Below the pieces are notes generated by a model, which ran no database searches, was not told where the DNA came from, and worked only from the letters and a program-made list of their open reading frames with translations. Below are positions 8,429 through 19,300 of a DNA stretch of 64,000 bases, piece by piece. Each line of letters begins with the position of its first letter. The first letter of the stretch is position 1. A program made the translations under genes and the position numbers. The DNA comes from Candidatus Poribacteria bacterium (lineage in GTDB: Bacteria; Poribacteria; WGA-4E; WGA-3G), in contig JAAXGN010000107.1 in assembly GCA_012267415.1 (NCBI GenBank), forward strand, positions 1 through 64,000, given 5' to 3'.

Positions 8429-9784
8429 ATGAATGCACGCCACGCTGCTTTGACGTGTCTCTTAAATCTTAGCGAGACTGATACATCAATTGCTGCAGCT
8501 GTTGACGATACCTTTTCCTCTAATCCGATTAATCCAAGAGAACAACGGTTAGCGAATGCCTTAGTCTATGGGGTTGTTCGGTGGCAATACCAATTGGATT
8601 GGGTTCTAAGCCACTTTGTTAACCCCCGTTTTAAATTAGACATCAAGCACCGTACCATCTTGAGGCTCGGTGCCTTTCAGTTATTACATCTTGACGGTAT
8701 TCCGTCTCATGCTGCAATATATGAAACCGTCCAATTGACTAAAAAAGGCAGTAAGACAGCAGGTTTCATAAATGCTGTTCTGAGGAACTTACAACGGAAA
8801 TCCTCAGAATTAGCCTATCCTTCCATAGAATCACAACCCGTCAAACATATATCTTATGCACTTTCATATCCAGAATGGTTAGTCAAACACTGGATTAACG
8901 AACACGGTCTTGCGTGGACAGTGTCTTTCTGCAAATCCAGTAATCAGATAGCACCTTTGACCGTTCGGTTGAATACACTCAGGACCAATCGTCAGAAACT
9001 CTATGATCTGATGCATAGTTACGGCTTACAAGCAAAACAGACGCAATATGCACCAGAAGGAATTACAGTAGAAAACAGTTCTGCAAAATCCACTCCATCA
9101 GGAGAAAGTACTCTTAAGAGATTACTCTCTGAAGGGGATGTATATGTGCAAGACGAAAGTGCAATGTTAATTCCCCTTCTGCTCAATCCTACTGATATGG
9201 ACCTGATAGTAGATCTGTGTGCTGCACCGGGTGGAAAAACATCACATCTTGCCAGTTTGATGAAGAATACGGGTAAAATAGTTGCTACTGATGTTTCAGA
9301 TAAGAAACTGCGATTGTTGACTGAAAACTGCAAACGCCTGGGGGTCAACAGTGTAGAGGTGCGGAGAACTGATATAACAAAGGATGACCTGAGTTTTGTT
9401 CATGCTGCAGATGCTGTTTTGATTGATGCTCCCTGCTCGGGGTTCGGTACACTCAGACGGCATCCCGATATTGTCTGGAATAGGACGCCAAAACAACTTA
9501 TTGGTCTCAGAAACTATCAGTACCGCCTGCTAAAGAATGTTGCCCCTCATATCAAACCCGGTGGTTTATTGGTTTATAGTACCTGTACGATAGAACCGTC
9601 AGAGAATCAAGAAGTAATCCGTCGTTTCTTAGACCGTTTTTCAACGTTTTCTATAGAACATGCATCTGAGCATTTACCAGAACTGCCGAAGAGTATGATT
9701 TCATCAGAAGGTTTTCTACAAACATTTCCACACGAACACGGTATAGACGGTACATTTGCTGCAAGACTTCGCCGTGCTCCTTAG
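8429..9784 (+). CDS. rsmB: 16S rRNA m5C967 methyltransferase RsmB
   Basis: S-adenosylmethionine-dependent enzyme that methylates C5 of cytosine 967 in 16S rRNA. The 451-aa protein has the N-terminal NusB-like RNA-binding domain (about residues 1-135, with AFQLLHLDGIPSHAAIYETV) and a C-terminal Rossmann methyltransferase. Visible motifs are DLCAAPGGKTSHLA (SAM binding), DAPCSGFGTLRRHPD and YSTCTIEPSENQ, which hold the two conserved cysteines of m5C RNA methyltransferases. Full length and intact. The thiE start follows 6 bp after its stop. Confidence 0.95.
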   Translation: MNARHAALTCLLNLSETDTSIAAAVDDTFSSNPINPREQRLANALVYGVVRWQYQLDWVLSHFVNPRFKLDIKHRTILRLGAFQLLHLDGIPSHAAIYETVQLTKKGSKTAGFINAVLRNLQRKSSELAYPSIESQPVKHISYALSYPEWLVKHWINEHGLAWTVSFCKSSNQIAPLTVRLNTLRTNRQKLYDLMHSYGLQAKQTQYAPEGITVENSSAKSTPSGESTLKRLLSEGDVYVQDESAMLIPLLLNPTDMDLIVDLCAAPGGKTSHLASLMKNTGKIVATDVSDKKLRLLTENCKRLGVNSVEVRRTDITKDDLSFVHAADAVLIDAPCSGFGTLRRHPDIVWNRTPKQLIGLRNYQYRLLKNVAPHIKPGGLLVYSTCTIEPSENQEVIRRFLDRFSTFSIEHASEHLPELPKSMISSEGFLQTFPHEHGIDGTFAARLRRAP

Positions 9785-9790
9785 CGCACT

Positions 9791-10417
9791 ATGTTAACAT
9801 CAAGATTATATGTCATAACGAACCGAAATCTGTGTGAACCGAAATCTATCGTCTCAGTCGTATCAGAGATTTTAGATGCAGGGGTTAAGGCTATTCAGTT
9901 GCGGGAAAAGGATCTTAATGATACGGATTTACTAAGAATAGCACTGCCTATATCGAAATTATGTAAGAACTATGAAGCACAGTTGTTCATAAACTCGAAT
10001 GTAAAGATCGCCATTGATGTTGGTGCAGCCGGTCTTCACTTACCTGATAATGACGTCTCTGTTCAAGAGGTAAGAGAGAAGACACAGAACAATCTGATGG
10101 TAGCGTGTTCCACACACAGTATCTCAACTGCGAAAAGACGGGAGACTGAAGGTGCTGATTTTTTAACTTACAGTCCAATCTATAAGGTGAGAAGTAAACC
10201 CACAGACAATGTGGCAGTAGGAGTGGTGAACCTTGAGAAGTTGGTGCATCATGTGAACATCCCTGTGTTTGCTCTGGGAGGAATTACACCTACCCGTGTA
10301 AAGGAGTGCATTTCTGCGGGTGCATCAGGTGTAGCAGTGATGTCCGGGATAATATCTGCAACTGATTCGGCACTGCGAGCAAAGGCTTATCTTGAGTGTT
10401 TGTCATTCAACCAGTAG
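9791..10417 (+). CDS. thiE: Thiamine-phosphate synthase
   Basis: Joins HMP-pyrophosphate to the thiazole phosphate to give thiamine monophosphate. The 208-aa TIM-barrel protein contains IQLREKDL (barrel strand 2), LFINSN, GLHLPDND (family H-L motif), THSISTAKRRETEGADFLTY-SPIYKV, and the phosphate-binding FALGGITPTRVKECISAGASGVAVMSGI. The start lies 6 bp after rsmB with no good Shine-Dalgarno, so translation is probably coupled. Its last 15 bp overlap the 3' end of the convergent glnE gene. No other thiamine gene is in the window. Confidence 0.93.
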   Translation: MLTSRLYVITNRNLCEPKSIVSVVSEILDAGVKAIQLREKDLNDTDLLRIALPISKLCKNYEAQLFINSNVKIAIDVGAAGLHLPDNDVSVQEVREKTQNNLMVACSTHSISTAKRRETEGADFLTYSPIYKVRSKPTDNVAVGVVNLEKLVHHVNIPVFALGGITPTRVKECISAGASGVAVMSGIISATDSALRAKAYLECLSFNQ

Positions 10418-13400
10418 ACTGTTGAACAGTGTCCGTGTTTTTTCCGTCCACATGCCGTAGTCTTGAGAGAACTTCTCAACACTTGAGCGGTTTTCAGCGT
10501 CAGTATAACCGAGCCGCCGTGCCAATTGCGCTAATTCAGATTGATTGGTTGGTAGTGCATCCATTGCTCTGTCATGAACTATCCTTAGCGCGTTTTCCAC
10601 GCGTCGGAGGAATTTATATGCTTCTGATAGTCCTGAGCTCTGTTCCTCTGTCAGGATACCGACTGTGTTAAGTCTGTCGATAGCATCTAATGTGTTCGGT
10701 ACGCGAACAGAATCCGCCTCTGTTCCATGTATGAGTTGCAGAGTCTGGACAGCAAATTCAATGTCAACTAACCCGCCATAGCCAGATTTCACATCTGTTG
10801 ATCTCCGTTTTGTACGTGGGGTACTTCGTCTTCTCTTGGAGATGCTTTTTCGTGTTGATTGCTGTTCCTTGCGTTTTCGTGTATGTACGATTTCTGCGAC
10901 TTCATCTTTTGTAATGGGTCTACTATAGCAAAAGTCGTTTGCGAGTTTTGTATATTCCGTACCCAATCCATCAATATCACCGGCGATTACGCGTGCCCGT
11001 GTTAGTGCTTGCCGTTCCCAGATTTCTGCTGCAGTGTCGTAATAGTGCTGATACCCAACTAACGGTAATGCGATAGCACCACCATTGCCATACGGTCGTA
11101 GCCGAAGGTCCAGTTCGTATATACTCATACTGTGTGTACCGCCTAACTGGTTTACTAATTCCAATCCCAGCGATGTGAAGTATTCTGAATTAGGGATACC
11201 TTTTGTCGTTTCCCCATCTTCTGTATAGACAAACATGACATCCAAATCCGAACTGAAGTTCAGGTCGCGTCCCCCAAATTTACCCATCGCAATTATTGCA
11301 AATGTAACGGGTGTACCGTCATGTGTTTTTGGCATTCCGTGTTCAATCTGCATCTGCGAATCAATCTTAAGGTAGAGAGATTGTAGCATTGCCTCAGCTA
11401 AATCAGAGAGTTCCTCAGTTGTCGTAGGTAGGTCAGATTTCCCCAATATGTTTCTCAATGCTATTCGCCAGATTTCATCGTTTTTATACCTTCTGAGTGA
11501 ATCCAATAGATAGGCATCGGATGTGTTTTTGATGATATGTGAGACTTCATTAATTTTCTCTTCAAGTGTCTTTGTAGATTCAGTGAAAGTTGGGATTGTC
11601 AAAAGGTCAAAGAGTTCAGGACTTGCTATCAATAAATCTGCCAAGTATAAACTGGAACCGCATAAACTGGTAAGTGCTTCAAGTATGTTTTGCCGTTCTA
11701 AGAACATGGTATAGTAGCTGCTTCTTGCTCCGACTTTCTCGGCAAATGCATCAAAATAACGAAGTGCCATGTCTGGATCAGGTGCTTTGCTAAGACAGTT
11801 CAACAGAACAGGTGCAAGTTCGAAGAATGTGCGTCTGACAGATGGGGAGAACTGTTGTCCATCACTACCATTTGCAAGGTGCCGCAAGAGTCGTTGCGCA
11901 TCACGTGGATTTTCAAATCCGAATTTACCCAATTGTTGCTGTATCTCCTCAGAATCATCTTGACTTAGAAGGACTGGTATATCCAGTTGATCAGGTTCTT
12001 GTACATCCATGACTTTCTCAAAAATACGACGGACTTCTGAAGTGTGTTTAATGTAGTCTTGACGAAATGAGTCAAGTGGTTCGTCCAAATAACCTAACGT
12101 TCTTGCTAACTCTATCTCTTCATTCTCCCTTGCAGGAATTGCGTAACGTTGTTGGTCAGCTTCGATCTGTATTGCGTTTTCTACCTTTCTAAGAAACCTA
12201 TAAGCATTGGTTAAGGCATCAGCATCGTGGGGATCCAAGAGTTCATTTGTCTTCAACGCTTGCAGTGTCTCCAATGTATTCTGGATGCACAATGATTTTA
12301 GTCGTCCGCCATGTATCATCTGCAGACATTGCACTGTAAATTCTATGTCGCGTATTCCTCCTGGTCCAAGTTTAACATGCTTGTCAATATCCGTTTTCTC
12401 ATTAACGATCCGTTGCTCAATCCGTGCCTTTGTTTTCCTGATATCAACCTTTATTTCGTTCAATGTCACACCATCTAAATAGCGTTGATAGACAAAAGGA
12501 TGTATCATGCGAATAAATTCATCACCAAATGCTTGGTCTCCTGCGACGGGTCGTGCTTTAATGAGTGCTTGCCGTTCCCATAGGTCTCCCCATCCTTCAT
12601 AATAACTTTCATAACTTTCCATTGATCGGATTATGACGCCAGCACTACTTTCAGGTCGCAATCGGATATCTACGCGAAATACATACCCATCAGATGTAAC
12701 TTCACTCATTGCGTTGATAATAAACTCACACAATCGTGCGTAGTATTCACTGTTGTCAATTCCTTGATCCGTCTTCCCTTCGTCAGAGTATACAAATATT
12801 AGGTCAATATCGGAACTATAGTTAAGCGCATAACCGCCGAATTTACCCATGCCTATAACAGCAAACCGACACGAGTCAGAACCGTCTTCGTTAAGTGGTG
12901 TTCCAAACTTAGGTATGACGACTTGGTCCCGTCCGATTTCGTAGCAGTGTTGTAACGTGGCTTCGGCTAAGTTACTCATCTCCAGTGTGGTTGTTTCAAC
13001 ATCTGAAGTATTTAATAGGTCACGAATGGCTATTCTAAGGCTTTCGCGCTTTTTATAACGTCTGAGAATTCGCAGTTTTTGGTCGATGTTATTGAACAAA
13101 TTCAGTGTTCTTGCGAGTTCACCGTACATGGATTGGCTTGTTTTCTTATGTTCCATTACGTTTGCATCAATGACATCGTATAGATATATTGGGTTGCGTA
13201 TCAAAATTTCAGACAGGTATGTAGATGCCCCAAAAATATGCATTATGGTAGGCATTAGAAAAGGTGCATCATGAAGTAGTCTATATAACCAGCTACGACT
13301 AAATGTCACCATAGCGAAACGTGAAAAATTGTTTAATGCTGCAACTGGATTTGGTGCGTTAAGGCAGGCGTTTAGCAGAGAAATGGCAATGTGTGCAAAA

Positions 13401-13555
13401 GCGGACTGTGTGTATGGATCTTCTGTCGTCAGTTCAATGAGATTACGGTATATTGCGTCATCATCAAATTCATATCCATTTTCACAAGCCTCAGATAGAA
13501 TCTGATGAATTTCTTCCTTTAGGTGTTGTGGTAGTGGGAGTTGTGTGTAATCCAT
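10403..13555 (-). CDS. glnE: Bifunctional glutamine synthetase adenylyltransferase/adenylyl-removing enzyme
   Basis: Controls glutamine synthetase by adding and removing AMP. The 1050-aa protein has the two nucleotidyltransferase halves of GlnE, each with its own active-site motif: GMGKFGGYALNYSSDIDLIF in the N-terminal (removing) half and AMGKFGGRDLNFSSDLDVMF in the C-terminal (adding) half, plus RLRPESSAG and DLRLRPYGNGGA. Length is slightly above the usual ~950 aa, partly from a very basic insertion (TRKSISKRRRSTPRTKRR) in the second half just before the conserved GGLVDIEFAVQ. A promoter is seen at 13588-13616. It converges on thiE with a 15-bp overlap. Confidence 0.95.
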   Translation of the reverse strand: MDYTQLPLPQHLKEEIHQILSEACENGYEFDDDAIYRNLIELTTEDPYTQSAFAHIAISLLNACLNAPNPVAALNNFSRFAMVTFSRSWLYRLLHDAPFLMPTIMHIFGASTYLSEILIRNPIYLYDVIDANVMEHKKTSQSMYGELARTLNLFNNIDQKLRILRRYKKRESLRIAIRDLLNTSDVETTTLEMSNLAEATLQHCYEIGRDQVVIPKFGTPLNEDGSDSCRFAVIGMGKFGGYALNYSSDIDLIFVYSDEGKTDQGIDNSEYYARLCEFIINAMSEVTSDGYVFRVDIRLRPESSAGVIIRSMESYESYYEGWGDLWERQALIKARPVAGDQAFGDEFIRMIHPFVYQRYLDGVTLNEIKVDIRKTKARIEQRIVNEKTDIDKHVKLGPGGIRDIEFTVQCLQMIHGGRLKSLCIQNTLETLQALKTNELLDPHDADALTNAYRFLRKVENAIQIEADQQRYAIPARENEEIELARTLGYLDEPLDSFRQDYIKHTSEVRRIFEKVMDVQEPDQLDIPVLLSQDDSEEIQQQLGKFGFENPRDAQRLLRHLANGSDGQQFSPSVRRTFFELAPVLLNCLSKAPDPDMALRYFDAFAEKVGARSSYYTMFLERQNILEALTSLCGSSLYLADLLIASPELFDLLTIPTFTESTKTLEEKINEVSHIIKNTSDAYLLDSLRRYKNDEIWRIALRNILGKSDLPTTTEELSDLAEAMLQSLYLKIDSQMQIEHGMPKTHDGTPVTFAIIAMGKFGGRDLNFSSDLDVMFVYTEDGETTKGIPNSEYFTSLGLELVNQLGGTHSMSIYELDLRLRPYGNGGAIALPLVGYQHYYDTAAEIWERQALTRARVIAGDIDGLGTEYTKLANDFCYSRPITKDEVAEIVHTRKRKEQQSTRKSISKRRRSTPRTKRRSTDVKSGYGGLVDIEFAVQTLQLIHGTEADSVRVPNTLDAIDRLNTVGILTEEQSSGLSEAYKFLRRVENALRIVHDRAMDALPTNQSELAQLARRLGYTDAENRSSVEKFSQDYGMWTEKTRTLFNSLLVE

Positions 13556-13587
13556 CGTCTTCTCTTTGAGTTCTATAATTGAATTTC

Positions 13588-13616
13588 ATTGTAGCATATT
13601 CACTTTGAAAGTGCAA
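13588..13616 (-). promoter_or_regulatory. Promoter for glnE
   Basis: On the minus strand: TTGCAC at 13616-13611, 17 bp, TACAAT at 13593-13588, with TGC directly before the -10 (extended -10). A family A element end lies 14 bp upstream. Confidence 0.7.
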
Positions 13617-13630
13617 TTCGTTTTTTGGTG

Positions 13631-13765
13631 GGGTGTGTAAATATTTTGTCACCATAATTGTCAATTTAAGAAGATAAACCCAATCGATTAATCCCTATAA
13701 ATTGACACATAAGGTTACATAATCTTTACGTGCCAGAGAGCATCAGTGACAAAAACCTTACATCC
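13631..13765. repeat. Family A inverted-repeat element, copy 2
   Basis: 135-bp element: left end GGGTGTGTAAATATTTTGTC, right end GTGACAAAAACCTTACATCC. The internal sequence (ATTAATCCCTATAAATTGAC, ACATAAGGTTAC) matches the right part of the larger copy at 60596-60935, minus its REP cluster. It fills the gap between the Argonaute 3' end and the glnE promoter and so marks the left edge of the defence module. No target duplication is evident. Confidence 0.75.
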
Positions 13766-13785
13766 TGCTCTTTACTTATTGACGA

Positions 13786-15894
13786 TTATAGCCAAAACGG
13801 TATTTCACCATCAAGCGTCTCTGGCCTTAAACCTTTTACAGCCATAGAAGATATTTTATCCGCATAGTGTGTAGTAACAGGTAAACGTGGAGGACGGAGA
13901 GAACCGTAGTGAAGCAAAGTTAGAGAAAGAACAGAATGTAGTGCATTCTCTAATGAAAAGGGATGATGCGTACGAACGCGAATGGGTTGCGGCGTTGCCT
14001 TGAATCTTGCTGAAAATTCAGATGAGACAAGTAACGCTTCGGTTTCACTTAGTTTAAATATGTTTCCTTTAGGTGTCTTGATGATTTCTTTGTTTTCAAA
14101 AGCATATAGACGAGGAAGTCCGCTTTTGATTACTTCAACAAAATAAAACGTTGCACCGATTTGTTTGCCCCAATCTGTGAGAGTGTTTTTCTCCGATTCT
14201 GGTAAAATTCCATCTCGATGAATAAGAATTTTCTTGTCAGCAAATTCTTTTTGCGGAAATATATCGTGTAAAACACGTTCTGGAATTATTTCTCCTTCCA
14301 GCATTGTTTCACGAATGTTATATCGCATCATTTCACCGTTTGCCAAATAGATTCTTGCCATTCCTACCGAATTCATAGTACCCGGACGATTACGTTTTTT
14401 TTGACGAGCCACGTCAAGTCCAGCAACTAGATCAGCATAGGAAATTGGTTCGGCCAAAACATAAGGAAGATTACCCGTTTTTGCAAGTATCCCTAAAACA
14501 ACATTGCCTATAATATATTGATTGTTTACATTATTAGGTTGAACAACCTGACTTTGCAACCCTTTTTTTAAAGTTAGATGTTTGAAATTATCATAAGGTG
14601 TCCAGTCGACGACATCAAAATCAGGTTTAGATATAATTCCTAAAATAATATCAGGATTCTCTTGAGCTATTTCCTCAATCGCAGACTCTAATTCTTTACG
14701 TGATGGTTGAGAAACCTGTTTTTCTGTCGCTTGTATCAATTCGTACTGCAAGTTTTCGCCAAGTTCTTTTCTCAAATTTATTCGTAAGTGATCTAATGAT
14801 GTATGAGGCGCGGTATTTAAAATAGCGATACGTATCTGCTTATTGGCTGTGGGTTTGTACACCCCAAATTTCTTCAAAGAAGGAAAGATTGATTGCGAAG
14901 ATACAATTTGGTTTTCTCCAATTTTCAGTTTAGGATCGTACCCAATGTCGTTTTTGTTAAGGAACAAGTGTGGATGCGTTGTTGTCGAATAAGCCCGATC
15001 TATTAAACCACTGTTTTTAATTATTGAGACTACCTTTGTGATGTATTCTGAACGTTCTGAAACAGGAATTTGTAATTTCTCACTAATTTTGAAGCGAGCA
15101 TAATCAGCACTCCACACTTGAATTTCTAAAGCACTAGCAATGTAATCATATTTATCATTGAGTCTAACAACTAATTCATCATCGGGAGCTTGTTCTATCA
15201 AACGTTTCATGTTAGGAGAAAGTCTAAACGCTAACAATCTGGATCGTGTGTTGTTCTCCTGAAGGGTTCCAACGATTCCAGTGATTTCCATAGAACTTTG
15301 AAACCTCGATTTAGTTTTGTCTTTTACGTGCAAGCCTTCTAAGCCATTGTCTCCGTAAGTTGTAATGTATTTCTTTAAGTCACCTTTGTATTTTATTTCC
15401 GAACTGAGAGAAACAGATATTGCAGGTTGATTATCAACCGTCCAACCACGTAAATTACATTTAAGATCTACATAATACGTTTTTTCTTCACGCCTATATA
15501 TGGCTAATGCCTTGTTAATCTCTTGCGAATAATCATCATTTATCAAGCGTGCGGTAAAATCAACTAATCCCTGAACTGAAACTGTATTGTTAGGGAGCAC
15601 CTCTATTTTTTCGAGTGAACGAAGTGTATCTTCTTCTGTTGAAGTTTCCCATATTTCGTGAAGAGCTTGGTTTATGGAAGACTCGTCTTGAGGAAAATCG
15701 GTAATAAGAATTTTCTTTTCTCTATCCCAATTCCAATGTTTACCGAACTTTGTTTGAAAACGGTAGCCTAGTTTTGCTCCAATTTCATCTAAAGAAATAG
15801 ATCCGCTAACCCTCAGATGATATACTGTTAAGTCTGGAAGTGCTTCAAGTTGGACTGGGAAAATCTCTGTAAATATAGATAATTTATTTGCCAT
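13786..15894 (-). CDS. Long prokaryotic Argonaute with apparently intact PIWI active site
   Basis: 702-aa guide-directed nuclease of the Argonaute family, by inference a DNA- or RNA-guided defence protein. The N domain opens LSIFTEIFPVQLEALPDLTV and KHWNWDREKKILITDFP, typical of long pAgos. A PAZ-like region lies about 150-265, L2 follows, then MID at about 355-475 with LKKGLQSQVVQ (K443, Q449) and LAKTGNLPYVL (K472), positions that bind a guide 5' phosphate. PIWI has D494 (GLDVAR), D561 (IHRDG) and D679 (HYADK), with E529 or E533 as probable fourth catalytic residue. An upstream in-frame ATG at 15945 exists, but 15894 has AGGAGA about 11 bp away and fits the family start. The next gene upstream on the same strand is an R-M enzyme. 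The catalytic set is read by eye, not by alignment. Confidence 0.92.
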   Translation of the reverse strand: MANKLSIFTEIFPVQLEALPDLTVYHLRVSGSISLDEIGAKLGYRFQTKFGKHWNWDREKKILITDFPQDESSINQALHEIWETSTEEDTLRSLEKIEVLPNNTVSVQGLVDFTARLINDDYSQEINKALAIYRREEKTYYVDLKCNLRGWTVDNQPAISVSLSSEIKYKGDLKKYITTYGDNGLEGLHVKDKTKSRFQSSMEITGIVGTLQENNTRSRLLAFRLSPNMKRLIEQAPDDELVVRLNDKYDYIASALEIQVWSADYARFKISEKLQIPVSERSEYITKVVSIIKNSGLIDRAYSTTTHPHLFLNKNDIGYDPKLKIGENQIVSSQSIFPSLKKFGVYKPTANKQIRIAILNTAPHTSLDHLRINLRKELGENLQYELIQATEKQVSQPSRKELESAIEEIAQENPDIILGIISKPDFDVVDWTPYDNFKHLTLKKGLQSQVVQPNNVNNQYIIGNVVLGILAKTGNLPYVLAEPISYADLVAGLDVARQKKRNRPGTMNSVGMARIYLANGEMMRYNIRETMLEGEIIPERVLHDIFPQKEFADKKILIHRDGILPESEKNTLTDWGKQIGATFYFVEVIKSGLPRLYAFENKEIIKTPKGNIFKLSETEALLVSSEFSARFKATPQPIRVRTHHPFSLENALHSVLSLTLLHYGSLRPPRLPVTTHYADKISSMAVKGLRPETLDGEIPFWL

Positions 15895-15960
15895 TCTGGG
15901 ATAGTTCTCCTGTTTTGATTTTGTACATTTTGTGGTAAAATCCATAATTACTTGCCCGCG

Positions 15961-15966
15961 ATTGTA
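15961..15966 (-). promoter_or_regulatory. Possible -10 box for the Argonaute gene
   Basis: TACAAT on the minus strand, about 60 bp before the chosen ATG. A matching -35 would fall at the end of the family B element (15984-15989, ATTAAT), a poor match, so the element's arrival may have replaced or weakened the original -35. Low confidence. Confidence 0.3.
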
Positions 15967-15977
15967 GCGTAAACTTT

Positions 15978-16182
15978 ATGAAGATTAATTTATTAATTCG
16001 GTAATTCTCAATATCCCAAACTCGGTAGGTGCGATATCCTTATCAATGCAGAATACCATACGCGTATTCTGCCGGGTTTTTCCCAACCCGCTTCGTTGAA
16101 GTTTTCCGCTTAGGATCCGGTGCGATAAGGATATCGCACCTACCGGCCTGGATAGTATTGATTGTGTATAAATGATTTTCAT
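15978..16182. repeat. Family B-like inverted-repeat element, copy 4
   Basis: 205-bp element with ends ATGAAGATTAATTTATTAAT and AAATGATTTTCAT (imperfect). Its centre is a long palindrome built on GGTAGGTGCGATATCCTTAT / ATAAGGATATCGCACCTACC with an extra CGTATTCTGCCGGG loop section. A 78-codon open frame across it (15985-16221) is a by-product of the repeat and is not called. It separates the Argonaute and R-M genes. Confidence 0.65.
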
Positions 16183-16325
16183 AATCCACCATAAAAATAG
16201 TTTTTCTATACCGTTGTTCAAATTATAGTATTTAGAGGATAATCTTTCCGAGAAAAAATGGTCTTATTTAGGTGAAAGGACAATAAATTCAACTTAGCCT
16301 GAGAGAAAATCTAATCAACTATGCC

Positions 16326-19300
16326 TTAGTCACTATACCAACTCGGAAATGCAATCCCTTTCTTCTTAAGCTTCACTAACTCCGCGTCAAGATCACATTT
16401 AGACTGCTTCCCGCCGTGGATGCTCGGCTCAGCACACAGCATCTCGCGCAAGGTTTGCATGGACTCAAGCACGTTATCACTCGTAATTCCCAACACTTCA
16501 GTCAATAGAGAACGATCTAATTCCGCACGTACAGGATCATGCGCGCACTCATTGACAGGCAGCATCCGTTTATATTTTAAACGTTCAAAAATTGCCTCAG
16601 CGTTTGCTAATGCTTCATCGGAGAGTTCACGGACATCCAACGTAGGTAAAGTTCCTAATGTATTGAGTGTTAGAATTCCACGACCAGATTGTTGCTTCCC
16701 ACTATGTATCCAGTGACACATTAAACCTAATGTTGAGTTGCACCACAACGCGAAAGCAGTCTCATGGAGTGGATTTTCAAATGCCACGTTGGTTATCCTG
16801 TTAACCCCAACCGAAGGGTTTTCTGTAAAAAGGACAATGGTTGAGTTAGCATTAAATCGTAGGTAGAGATTGTAGTGCGCTCTACTGTTCCTTGTAAGGA
16901 TTTTTCTAAGGATATTCTCTGTATTTCGGCGCGGCATCCCCATAGAATCAAGGTTAACAAGCATTGATCGTTGCGTTTCACTGTTCAAACTCCACAAGCA
17001 AGGATAGCCGTCACCATTGGTATCACCTTTAATCATGTCAAATGGTCCCCTTTTCCCGTAAACACTTTCTGGGTGCCATCCAACCTGTGCTATATCCTTT
17101 ACATGACACATAGGCACTTCAACGTTAGTTGTCTGCATCGGTAGATATAGGTTCCCTCTTTGTATGCTATAAGCAGACTGCATCAATGCCATTGATCGGA
17201 CGCGCGACGCTCCCCAACCTTCACCAAGTAAGAGTGGACAGTCTAACATTTGTCCAACGATGTCATTGCCAATTCTGATTATATCTCCACCATTAGGGGC
17301 ATCTTCTAACCTTCTGGTGCTGTCATTTCGAATAATATACTTCGCTATCGTCATTGCTTCTAATAGGCTTTGAGGACGTTGGTTCAGACACACGAATTTC
17401 CCTCGTCCACTGGTTTTGTCTGTCCCCTTCGTTGCTATCACAATGCATTCCGCCATGCCAGTATCTGCAGAGAACGCCGCGGCTTCTGCTTTTGCTTCAG
17501 CAATAGTCAGGACCATAACCCTGTGGTATTCTGATGCTAGCATATCACGCATTTTCTGCATAGTAGATGCTGTCAGGATTGTTGCTGGCAAGATGAATCC
17601 CATGGTACCACCGCGTTTAAGTTTCCTGTCTGCAAGGTCTACAAAGTAAGACGCGAGTCCGCTCAATCCGTGTGCTATTCGGGAGGCTTTACTTCTCAGC
17701 ACTGCCTGCATTGCCTTTTTATCTTGCTCTGGACGATCGCTTCCTTGGAAGGTCGTTTTTGGGACACTACTACCCTGATCTGTTCCTGGTTTCGTAAACG
17801 GAGGATTCTGGATCACAATATCAACACCATCATGCTGGAACGTCTGCTGAAGTTTAACTACGGTGTTCTCTTCACCGCCAACTTGCTCTGCTTCTGTGTC
17901 AAATAGTTTCATATCATCAAGCAATTCCAATGAACCGATGGCGTAATCTCCATTTTCCATTACACCGTAAGGGGCAGTTACTATTCGCGTGCCACCGATT
18001 TTGACATCTGCGTACGTACTCGCAAGTGCAGCAGCAGTAAGGTGCGTAGCATTCGGCATAATGTCTACACCGCCAATATTTTCCTCTAACATTTTCTGAT
18101 GGATTTCTCTACCGCTACCACCCTCTTGTTCATACAGAGACAGAATGCGTTGATAGACACCATTAAGCAACGCACCTGTGCCGCAAGCGAAATCTGCAAC
18201 TTTGGGGAGCTCACCTTTCGGCAGTTCGGGTATCACAAGCGTAGAGAGCAGCACCGCGCTTTCTGGAAGCGTATAGTTCGCCTTGACGTATTTCCTATCA
18301 GTGATGAGTTTTTGGAATACGATACCCGCGAGTTCATGAATCTGCGCGATACCGGTATCAACAAGGTCTTTGGCAGCTTCACAGAGAAGTTTCAGGATAT
18401 ACTTAACAACTCTGTCATCCGTAGCGAGTGCTTCAACAAGATTCCGAGCATCTTCAAAAATGGGACGGTAGTTAACCTTGAGAATCGTGTTCCAATCCTC
18501 AATAACATCTTCATAATCAATTATCGGCAGGAGTTGTCGGAGTGAGCGGACAGACTCCATGTCCGTTTTACCCGCAAGGGAACTCTGAAACACAAAAGCA
18601 TCGGTGATAATCAACGCTGCCATACGAAGCGTTTGGATGTTAGGGAGTCGCGATTCAGAGATCGCGCCTACAGCCGAGGGGAGTCGCGATTCGGAGATCG
18701 CTCCTACGGCTTCCGAATTGTCTTTAGAGAAGACCTCTTGGTGCAGAATTGTCTCAATCTTCTCGGCTATTGCAGGATGGTCAACGATAGCATCTTCAAG
18801 TAGATAAGCTGCCTTGTTGATACTTTTCTCCATCTCTTCTGCTGCTGCTTCAAGTTGAGAGTTTGGCATTGCCCCGACATGGAGAGCGTTTGCGATGTCG
18901 CCTACGGTGCCTTTTGCCCATCCGTTTTCAGGGAAATGTCCTACGGTATCACCGACAGTGTTGACAAGTTTGTATTGTAGGTCATCTGCAGCGCGTAGTT
19001 GTGAATTGATGTCCCTTCCTGCAAACGTTTTAAATCGTTCAGGATAAAGGATTGCCATAACGTTATTGAGTGTTTTTCCGACGACGTGGTATTCTGTCTC
19101 AAGCTCCAAAACAAGTCTTGTTTCTGCCTGTTTTATGAGATTCTTGGCATTGGTAGTGGTATCAAACTTCGCTTCAATTCCGACTGGTTCTCTACCGTGT
19201 TCAATGACGATGGCATCGAGTTCATTGTTCCCCTTAATAAATGCATTAACGGCTGTTTCGAGTTCCCATCCGGAACGTATGTGTCGTAAGATGTTCACCA

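Noticed and set aside
15985-16221. 78-codon open frame between Argonaute and R-M genes
   Set aside because: It lies almost wholly within the inverted-repeat element and its sequence comes from the repeat; no homology recognised and no coding signature.
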